From the NCBI GenBank assembly GCA_033964015.1, contig CM066919.1, positions 23,551,204-23,615,203 of the forward strand: a stretch of DNA of 64,000 bases. The letters run 5' to 3'. The notes under the pieces are model-generated. The model worked only from the letters and a program-made list of their open reading frames with translations, ran no database searches and had not been told where the DNA came from. The position numbers and the translations under genes were made by a program. Source of the stretch: Scolanthus callimorphus (taxonomy: Eukaryota; Cnidaria; Anthozoa; Actiniaria; Edwardsiidae). Below are positions 46,101 through 55,100 of the stretch, piece by piece. Within the stretch, counting starts at the first letter, position 1. Every line of letters begins with the position of its first letter.

Positions 46101-47396
46101 CCCCGAGTGGCAAAACTAGGAAACATCGCACGCGTGTGTCGTTGACACATGAAATGTTTCTTGTCTCGCAAAAAACATTTCTTTGTGTCCCGGTTACAAA
46201 ATTTGTCGCGCGCAACAATGTTTCTCGCGTGGCTAAACTGGGAAACACGAAGGAATCATGTGTCCGGCTACAATGTTGCGCGCTACATGTGTCCTAGTTT
46301 AGCCAGGGCAGTTTCTTCGCTAGACAAGAAACATTTTGCGTTTCCGAGACACGTGCGTGCAGTGTTTCCTAGTTTAGCCACTCGGGGAAACATGCAGCAC
46401 ATAAATGTGACGCGCTACATGTTTCCTAGTTTAGCCACTTAAGGGAAACATGCAGGACACAAATTGTTGCGCGCGTCAAATTTTGTACCCGGGACACAAA
46501 GAAGTGTTTCTTCACCAGACTAGAAATGTTTTATGTGTCCGAGACACACGTGCGATGTTTCCTAGTTTAGCCACTCGGGGAAACATGCAGTACACAAATG
46601 GTGCGCGCTGCATGTGTCCTAGTTTAGCCGTAGCTTTGCAAAACAACTGCAGGACATGCTGCTCGAAAGAGAAGTGAAGACCCGTGACCGGTGGGATTGG
46701 AAACCCTGCGGAGAAATGAAGAGCGCTCGCCCGCCCTCGGCGATCTTTCCTCTAAGTTGCCTATTGCGCGCGAGTGCGCCACGCGGTCTCGGTCGGGCCA
46801 GAAAAAGGCGACAGAGAATGCGTACTGCCTTGCAGCGACGAAGGGTGCGTGCCAGTCAACTGCCTTTCATTAGCTCACGCACGGGGGTGGCGGGTGGGTC
46901 GAGATGAGTACGAAAACAAACAGAAAGACAAGTTACCTTGCCATAAAACTGGGCCAGTTTTATGGCAAGGTACTACGCAGTTCATTATCAACAACCGGTT
47001 TAGCTTTTTTGGCGATGCGCGCATTATATATACAGCGAAGATAATGATCATGTTTTGTATTTTCAGCTTAAGCACAAGGTAGCAAAGGAAAAGCGAAGAA
47101 GCAAGGACTGCTCTGTATTAGAAAGCCAAGACAACACAACCGAACAAATAGCAAAGCTTCAGGAAAGCAATAAACTCTTATATGACAAACTCAACTGGGA
47201 GCGAACTCGAGCGGACAAACTTGAGAACCAAATGGAGGCTATAAACGCTGCTATGTGGAGGGATCGACGGAAAAGTGGCTACATTATCAAAGTTTTGGTA
47301 GAAGAAGTGGAACAGTTATCGCAGAACCTAAAAATGCAAAACAAATTGAACCATGAAGGACCATACATGAATGGATTTCATGTTGAAACAGTTTAG
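43137..47396 (+). CDS. CortBP2-N-like coiled-coil protein, 3 coding exons
   Basis: Coding exons 43137-43280, 45620-45934, 47067-47396 (TAG): 789 nt, 262 residues, GT-AG borders, all phase 0. ATG 43137 has a good context (GAAACATGGCG). The N-terminus resembles the cortactin-binding-protein-2 N-terminal domain of CTTNBP2, CTTNBP2NL and FILIP1: NSMLKLLLFLETELQFKEEI, then EDERVQPIINEKL and DPALALGRDGLYD. The rest is charged coiled coil (MAEEQLRKYTETYETLQKAA, KLNWERTRADKLENQMEAI). Members of that family bind cortactin or filamin and the STRIPAK complex and act on actin; whether this short protein does so is unknown. It is far shorter than vertebrate members and lacks ankyrin repeats or Pro-rich tails. 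Intron 2 holds a 675-bp foldback element, and a hAT-like MITE begins about 18 bp after the stop. Gene model firm; family assignment moderate, from motif memory. Confidence 0.75.
44684..44840. mobile_element. TA-flanked MITE, CAGTAAACACCCGC end
   Basis: Left CAGTAAACACCCGCATATAA, right inverse CAGTAAACACACGTATATAA; TA at 44682-44683 and 44841-44842. In intron 1 of the CortBP2-like gene; related to 7933-8076. Confidence 0.85.
45955..46629. mobile_element. Foldback element, GGCTAAAC ends, in CortBP2-like intron 2
   Basis: Left GGCTAAACAAGGACACATG, right CATGTGTCCTAGTTTAGCC. Inside, CCTAGTTTAGCCA, AGCGCGCAACA and ACAAATTTTGTAGCCGGGA recur several times in both orientations, so many alternative hairpins are possible. 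Open frames over it are spurious. Confidence 0.85.
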
Positions 47397-47414
47397 AGCC
47401 CTAGACAGCTACTC

Positions 47415-47753
47415 CCGGGGGGGGGACTCCCATATGTTTTGGGCGAGGGTGCTCGTCGTACCTTTTAGGGTTTAAAATTAGGCCTCTGGTACCTTTTAGG
47501 GAGTAAAATTCGAAAACATGTTTTTTTCCAGATAGGTACCTGTTAGAGGTCCGCCTGAATTTCAGACGTATTTTCCCTCGTAAAAAATACGCGAGAAAAT
47601 TACGAGGGAAAATCAACTAAGCGACGCCATGTTTGGTACCTTTTAGGGGTCAAAATCAACTAAGCGACGCCATGTTTGGTATCTTTTAGGGGTGAAAACA
47701 AAAGTTCCCGACGAGCACCCCCGCCCCAAAAATATGGGAGTCCCTCCCCGGGT
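47415..47753. mobile_element. ACTCCCAT-family hAT-like MITE, 8-bp TSD, just after the CortBP2-like stop
   Basis: Perfect 8-bp flanks AGCTACTC (47407-47414 and 47754-47761). Ends CCGGGGGGGGGACTCCCATA and ATATGGGAGTCCCTCCCCGG; contains GGTACCTTTTAGGG words. It begins 18 bp after the stop codon and so probably lies in the 3' UTR. A later AATAAA is at 48286-48291. Confidence 0.92.
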
Positions 47754-48479
47754 AGCTACTCCTTTATTTGTTTACGTTCGATAATAGCGTGCGAGCCGGA
47801 GAGCCGGCTAGCATGCTACGTTCGATTTAAGAAGACGAATCTCGAAGTAACCATCCACAAGAAAAGTTTTATTCTTCATTTACCGACTTCAATCGAAAAT
47901 ATCGCACTACATTCCCTAAATCACCCGATGGAAATGGATGCTTTCTCTCCACAACATTCGCGATGCGACAGCATAATATGTGGACATCGCATTTTCTAGT
48001 TATCTACGCCGGCGTCTGTAAGGTTCTACTAACCTCGTTCGCAGGGCCTTTCTCTTCGCTTGTGCAGTATGGCCATGGGAACTATAAAGTCCCAGGCATG
48101 TAAGTGAGAAAATCGATGGAGGATCGGAAAATATGGCACTTACTTGGAATAATGCGTTCGGCTGGTGACCGCTGGTCCGGCCGCCAAATATTGTACGGCT
48201 GGTCCATGCTATGTACTATTACTTGGTAATTTTGCAGCCCGTGTAAATACCTCAGCATTTTTAGAGCTGTAAATAATATGATGAAAATAAACAATGATTT
48301 GCTAGGTATCTACGCCCCTCTGTGCCTGGAGTTTATAAAATAACACGTGTATGTGGCACCCACAAAATCCAGACAATCTTTTCCACATAGCGATTAGATC
48401 GGCCACTTGACACAGTAACTAGGGGCGACGAGCAAAAAGCTCTGAAGGAATCCAAAATTCCAAAAATTCCATCAGTACC

Positions 48480-48610
48480 TCGTGGGGGCGGCTCTGGTTT
48501 GCGGCGGCCATTTGAGGGCCTTCTCTGATTGGCTGACTTTGAACGTTGGGGCACGCGCAGAACTTTCTTTCTCTCAAGGCTCAGTAGCGCTTATGCGTCA
48601 ATGGCTGCCA
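48480..48610. mobile_element. CATTCTCG-family fragment
   Basis: GGCGGCTCTGGTTTGCGGCG then TTTGAGGGCCTTCTCTGATT, GGCTGACTTTGAACGTTGGG and TCTCTCAAGGCTC match the 15069 family core. Both ends are lost. Confidence 0.65.
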
Positions 48611-48664
48611 CAGAGAATGGAAGGAATCGACCTTCTAAGCCCAAAGGCGCGCCTCTAGAAATAA

Positions 48665-48992
48665 GGCCCCGTCCACACTACGCCGGCTAAATTTCCCACC
48701 GAAAACGGAGCTTTTCGAAAACGCTACCGAAAGTGGCTAAATTTGAAAACGCCGGCTACGCGTTTTAGTGTGGATGGCGAAAACGGATCTTTTCGAAAAC
48801 GACGACGTCGTACCACATGTCTGTGAGGAAATTATGACCGCGGGCTCTCGTTTTTCTTTTTCGCACATGCGCTTAGCTGACGTTCTTGTGCGTTTTCACA
48901 TTTAACCGGCGTAGTGTGGACAGAAAATATTTGTTCCGTTTTCGAGGCAAATAGCCGTTTTCAAATTTAGCCGGCGTAGTGTGGACGGTGCC
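48665..48992. mobile_element. TAA-flanked MITE, GTCCACACTACGCCGG ends
   Basis: Left GGCCCCGTCCACACTACGCC, right GGCGTAGTGTGGACGGTGCC; TAA at 48662-48664 and 48993-48995. Repeated GAAAACGGA and TTTTCGAAAACG words inside. The 3-bp TAA duplication fits PIF/Harbinger. Confidence 0.88.
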
Positions 48993-49804
48993 TAAGAACC
49001 GTTGGAAAACAAAATGATATAGCCATTGCAAATGCGTAAACTTTTAATCAAACTTCATTTAATTATTTTAGACTATTCACTAAAATTTTCATTACACAAT
49101 ATTGCTAAATTTCTATTTATCTATTAATCCTATCATTTGTGAATATGTTTACTCCATCTATCAAATTGCGTATTCGTGGTAAAATTGCAAAAATATATGC
49201 AAGCATTTTGGCTAATATCAAAAACATCATGAGCTTTTGCTAATACTTATTAGTAAGAACTGGAATCCCTCGGAGTTAGTTCGGACGGCACAAGCCGCTG
49301 GACTCACTAATTTTAATAGTTATACTCTAGTATAACTTGTAGCCGCTTGTGTGGCGCTGCATGGTTGCGCCTTTGACGCGTCAAACAGACGGCTACAGAG
49401 GATGACGTTTCCTGCTGTAAAAGGCGTCATTTCTTTGTATTGCTGGGCTGACAAACATGAAGAAACGAGGCTCAGCGAATATAAGGAAAAGAGACCAGCA
49501 GGAAAAGCCTGATGAAGCTATTAGTCATAGACGTTTATACAAATGTGAACTATTTGGCAATTTGAAAAGCTATCTATAAAGGTAACTCTAAAGTGCTCCA
49601 GTAACGTTTGGTAATTCAACAAGTAAACGTCCCCTTAGAGCACTACGCCATGGATGCCCCCCTGACTTGGAGGGTCTCTGGGGAACATTTGCGCACACGT
49701 TAAATATAATTGTGACAATGTATAAACTGTAAAGTCATTCTTATTCTAGTTGTAACCTGAATTTCAGGCGTTACATGCGCTCACGTTTCCTACTGTGTCC
49801 ACAG

Positions 49805-50165
49805 TATTGTGTCGTGTCTAAGCATTCTGATTGGTTGATCAGTCATTTCGCGCGATGTGATTGGCTGAATGTTCACGAGAAGGCAAAGTTCCGTTCCGTG
49901 TCGTGTCTAAGCATTCTGATTGGTTAATCAGTCATTTCGCGTGATGTGATTGGCTGAATGTTCACGAGAAGGCAAAGTTCCGTTCCGTGTCGTGTCTAAG
50001 CATTCTGATTGGTTGATCAGTCATTTCGCGTGATGTGATTGGCTGAATGTTCACGAGAAGGCAAAGTTCCGTTCCGTGCCTTGTCTAAGCATTTTGATTG
50101 GTTGATCAGTCATTTCGCGTGATGCGATTGGCTAAATGTTCACGAGAAGGTTCCGTGCCGTGTCG
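49805..50165. repeat. Four 89-bp tandem repeats with CCAAT boxes
   Basis: TCGTGTCTAAGCATTCTGAT begins at 49812, 49901 and 49990, with a variant at 50079: exact 89-bp period. Each unit has two ATTGG (inverted CCAAT) sites, in CTGATTGGTTGATCAG and GTGATTGGCTGAATG. Confidence 0.93.
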
Positions 50166-50850
50166 TGACCGCACCGTTTCCGCGCCTTTTCAGTCATACG
50201 AAATCTACTCTCTACTCTAACGTCTCGTGGCGCTCGAAGGTATTTAAGCTGCAGTGTGATAAGTCTCACTCGTAAGGTGCACGAGAGACCGTCTTGATTC
50301 CGGTGCTTTGACCCTCGAGCTGGTTCAAATCAAACTGGTCTTATTTGTTTATCAAATGATTGTATAAACCTGTGGGTTTCAACACATATTCTTTGTGTTA
50401 AAACCTACGTGGCTATTTCTCTAAAGAATGCATTTCACGAATTTCACGATTCGTTAAACCCAGCCGAGGTTGAATGTCCCTCGGCGTCAGTCAGCAAAGT
50501 CGAGTGGCTCTGGGGCGAGAGTGGCATACAGAAAACGAGATGGCGAATGCAACGATGGCGAGACGAAATATTTGATTGGGGAGGTGATTTTGAACCTGTT
50601 GAGGGCACTCTAAAGAAGATGAGGAACTCAAGAATTGCTTGCAGCATCACTGAGTGAATAATGTAAGTGTTATGTGTGCTAATTTGAACAGTTACTCCGT
50701 CGTTTTGACAAGCTATTCCGCGGGTAGTAAAGCCAAAATTGTTAATTGGCGACCCAGAAAGATAAAAATCGCTCAACTAATTCTGGATAAATTCTTTGAG
50801 CTGTGTTCAAATCTATGTGACTATTTCTTCAAAGAATTTTAACGAGCTGT
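50166..50850 (+). promoter_or_regulatory. LTR- or promoter-like block downstream of the CCAAT repeats
   Basis: A TATA-like GGTATTTAAGCTGCAG near 50240 follows the 89-bp repeats. A similar 40-bp text occurs twice (TGTGTTAAAACCTACGTGGC near 50394, TGTGTTCAAATCTATGTGAC near 50803). ATTGGCGACCCAGAAAG at 50743 resembles sequence seen near retroelement primer-binding sites. An 82-codon frame (50409-50657, GTG start) includes KVEWLWGESGIQKTRW; I do not recognise it. Either a decayed LTR retroelement end or a gene promoter with a first exon. Confidence 0.4.
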
Positions 50851-51010
50851 ATTGTAGTTTAAAAGGTTGAAAATGCATACAGCCATCATAGACAAACGGC
50901 ACGCTTGAAAGTCAAACTCATATTCAGAGCCTTCGATCGCTCAGCCAGCGGCGACCTGCTGACCTATCGTACCAAGAGCCCGTAATCTTTGGCCAGCAGC
51001 AAGACATCGA

Positions 51011-51148
51011 GGGGCCGGTTCCTGAAAGGTTGGATAAAGTTATCCATGGATAAAAGTTATCTGTTGTATAGGTTTAGTTCAGGATTTAGCCGTTGGAGAA
51101 GCGTTTATCTACAGATAACTCTTAACTGGCCTACTAGGAACCGGCCCC
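51011..51148. mobile_element. MITE, GGGGCCGGTTCCT ends
   Basis: Left GGGGCCGGTTCCTGAAAGG; right CCTACTAGGAACCGGCCCC. The inner part carries GGATAAAGTTATCCATGGAT and AAGTTATCTG / CAGATAACTC. No clear flank duplication. Confidence 0.85.
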
Positions 51149-51805
51149 AGATTTCCTGTTTTAAAAAAAATTGCTTTGGTTTTGACGCATCGTGACATTC
51201 GCTGGCAAAATGACCGAAGGCCGAGATTATTCATGAAAATGAAAAAAAAAAAAAAAAAAACAGGAATGGTGAAACGTACTGTATAGGAAACCGCGCACGT
51301 AGCTATGATTTCCATGTATCACATGGTAATTAGTAGAACATTGATACAACCATAACAATTCACCTTTATCACACGTCAGCCATCTTGGTTAAATCTTTTG
51401 TTCTTGCATGTGCAGCCTCGTCATGCAGCCTCGTCATGATTACGAGCTTTTACGCGGAAAACAAATAATTTTATCCAAGATGGCTGCCGTATGATAAAGG
51501 CCCATGCGGTCTGCGCACCATCCGAACAGCGGCATAAGCATGCGCAGTACGTCTCTTCTGTCGCAAAAGGCACGTACGGACTTTTATCACTACGCCAGGT
51601 CACATGCCCAGGACTCGGCACTTGAAATAAGCGCGTGCGCGTGATTCATAATTATTATTTGATAGGACTCTCATCGCAAGCTGGTATTGTGTGCGCAAAT
51701 TCCCCGTAAATATATATTTTTAAAAATTGTATCCTTATTGCATTCCTATTTTTGTAAATAGTCTTAGAAACATTTTAAACTGGACCTTATCTGCCACGCA
51801 CCTAT

Positions 51806-52136
51806 CTAGGGTGCTTACTATTGGTCAGGAAAAACCGTGAATTCTGGTAAAACCGTGAATTCCGGTTGGAATGGTACAGTCAAGTTTTCGGTCACTTCCG
51901 GTTGGGTCGAGTGGGCAGGCTTCAGGGGTTATCACGCCATTTCGGTTGAACGAACCGATCGGAAAGGTGTGTGCCATTTGCACAAATTGGTTTCATGACA
52001 AAATAAGGCAACAGAAATGCAATTTAGCGAATGTTAAGCGCCATTCTACACGGTATTTTATCCCAACCGGATTGTTTTGTACCATTTGACGCCGAACAAA
52101 CCAACCGATTTTCCTTGACCAATGGTACACCCCTAG
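51806..52136. mobile_element. Foldback MITE between CCAAT block and TRAF4-like gene
   Basis: Left CTAGGGTGCTTACTATTGGT, right ACCAATGGTACACCCCTAG, with AGGAAAAACCGTGAATTC and CCGATTTTCCT inside. TA can be read as the duplicated dinucleotide on both sides. It lies 57 bp beyond the TRAF4-like stop, so probably in or near its 3' UTR. Confidence 0.75.
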
Positions 52137-52192
52137 ACTCTTTACCTCATTAGCGCACATACATATGCACGCATGCGTACACTGATGACACA

Positions 52193-55100
52193 TTAATGGT
52201 CCGCCGAGTGTTTACAATCCACGGTGACCTTTAGAAACAGCACATCATCTCGAACATACCCAAGAGATTCTAATCCTCGGTGCGACACAAACTGTGGATA
52301 ACCAAATCCTAACGAGGACGCATTCTTAGTGGGACGTTGGAAACTCTTCCAGTTCGGATCCGGGCTGAAAGACTGACTTATATGTCTTCGTTCCCTTTTA
52401 TCCGTGCTTTGATCCAGGAGTGTCAGGGTAATCTCTCCTTCAAACGGCCAGGGCAATAAGGAATCGTATTCACCTGGTAACAGGCGAATATATAACGATA
52501 GATGCGTGCCTTCGCCGCTTCCATTTCCGTAGGGAAACAACACGACCTTGAATTTATAACCATATTTTGACGTATAGAAAACAGGACTGTGCAATTCCAT
52601 TCCAGGTTTGCGTTTGCCCTCGTCGAATTCCTCCCAAAAGTTATCGATCCTCCAAAGTAGTTTACTATCGTCGTAAGGTTTGCAATGGTGGACGATTTCC
52701 TTTAAGTAGTTGATTTCTTTTTGTTGTTTTATTGCGAGCTCGGAGACCATCTCCAGGTGTTTGTGAACACAGTCTTCGAGATGACGTTGAAGACTTCTCT
52801 GAGGAATCTTAAAACGAAACAAAAAGATTGACTGAATATAAAAGCCGAAGTGATGTCATTTAAATGCCCATCATCAACCGAGAACCTTTGCGGTCTATTA
52901 GCCAATCATATCAGCCGAAAAAAAAAAAACATGGAAGAAAACATGGAACAAAAGAAAACGGGGCGCAAAGGCTCCCGGTTGATGATGGGCCTTTAAAGCG
53001 AGGAAAGGTGTCAGAAGCGGGATGAAAATAAAATGCGACATTTTGAAATTTGCGCAATTTTTCAAAAAGTATTTTCGAACAAAATTAATCGAAAAAAGAC
53101 ATTGCGGAAAACAACACCTCGTTTCTGATTACCCTGCGAGCAGAACTTTTTCTTGTGAGTCTTTTATCATGTCGTAGTCATTTGCGTCTCTGTGCATTAC
53201 GCGCAGCTGAGTTTGTTTACTGCCCAAGAGTAGAATAACAACAAAAACAACGTGCACACCGAATCGCGCATAAATAGGTCAACGTAAAAGACAGATACAG
53301 TGGTAAAGCCTTTGCTAGCAGGGTAATTTTGAAATAATTGACAATGTTGACTGTTACGTACCTGTTGATTGCATCCTGCGTGTCTGAACGGACAGTACAA
53401 AACATTGGACCGGCATTCACGTGACAAATGACGCTCAACCTGACAAGGAAACAGAATACAGAAATTTCTATCAACATTTTCAGGGCAAACTTTTCATTTG
53501 AATTTCAGGATCTTGTTCAATCAAGTGCATTTCTTCCTATAAAAGATATTGTTGACACAAGATAAAAGGTTGTGGATTTTTAATTTATTTACTCGTAGGG
53601 AGCTTTTGGACTTAAAACGTTGCGTCAGAACTGTAATTTAGTAATTTCAAAAATGTTATGTATACCAAAAAGAAAACAGGACCGCAAAATTCTGCTCAAC
53701 ATACAACAATTCTTAGTTTTTTTTTTTCGATTTTGCTCTAATGTTTATTATAAAAATGAGTATATTCTTGGATGGTTATAACGTTACCTCGCCACGCGGT
53801 AACTGCGCCACGCCACAGTTGTTGGGGCAGCTGAGGGGGAACGAGGGACAACTTTGATGATGAGTCTGTGAGAAGAAAAGGAAATCGTATAAATAAATGC
53901 AAAAGAATTTGCGACACTTCGTCGAACATTGGACTCAACGAAACTCCAAACGAAGCTCAACGAGGTTGACTCTATTCGAGGCCTAACGCCTTGTTTGGGT
54001 GTGAAAACTCGAGACCCAAACAAGGCGCGTCGGTCAATAAAAGCGTCCGCGGGGTAGCAAAGACTTTTCTCTTCTAATTACGAACGATTGCCCAATAAGG
54101 GACTGCAAACAGTCTAGGTTGTCTCAACCTCGCCCTATGTTTAAAGTTTCGTTGAGATTCGTTTGAAGGGACAGACGTTATAATTTATAAGGTATCTAAC
54201 GCATTTACCTGCATTTCTTCAAATTTAATATGCACCCAGCAGTGTTGACACTTTGTCAATCGCTTCGGACACTCATCCGACATGTGTGACGTAATTTCCG
54301 CCCGCGAAATCCTCCTCCCACATGTGCAAGTAAAAATATCAGAATCTAGCTCCTCTGTGGAGCGACTCAAGTCCTGCGTGGATCCATGGTATGTGACTTG
54401 TCGACGGAAGTCCTCTCGAGGCTCCCGGCCAATGTGGTTGAGGGAGGCTGGGAAGGAGACTGATCGGTACGGCGGGTTGGGGTTTGGTGAAGAGTGTCGT
54501 TCCTCACTGGTACTACTGCGCAAGCGCGGCATATCCTGAATGTCGAACCGAACTGCAGGGCTGCTGTCACTCGAACGTTTAGTCGGGCCACGCGGCCTGT
54601 CATTTCTTTCGGGCTGTCGGCGGTTGTACACGTTACAACGACGCAAATGTTCCTGGAAACAAAGAATGACACAAAATTATTTAAGTATACCCACAGGGAA
54701 TAGATTGTCCCTAAAAGCAACGTCCACAACTTCAACGTCACCAGGAGCCCATCATCAGGAGCCTCTATCTACTCCACTAGATCTAGCCATATACATAGGA
54801 GTAGAAGAATCAGGAGCCCATCAATAGGAGCCTCCATCTATTCCACTAGACAGGAGTAGAAGAATCAGGAACCCATCAATTGGAGCCTCCATCTACTCCG
54901 CTACGTCTTGGGAGCCTCCATCTACTCCACTAGGTCTAGCCATATGCACAGGAGTAGAAGAATCAGGAGCCCATCAACAGCAGTCTCCATCTACTCCACT
55001 AGGTCTAGCCATATGCACAGGAGTAGAAGAATCAGGAGCCTCCACCTACTCCATGAGGTCTAGCCATATGCACAGGAGAAGAAGAATCAAGAGCCCATCA

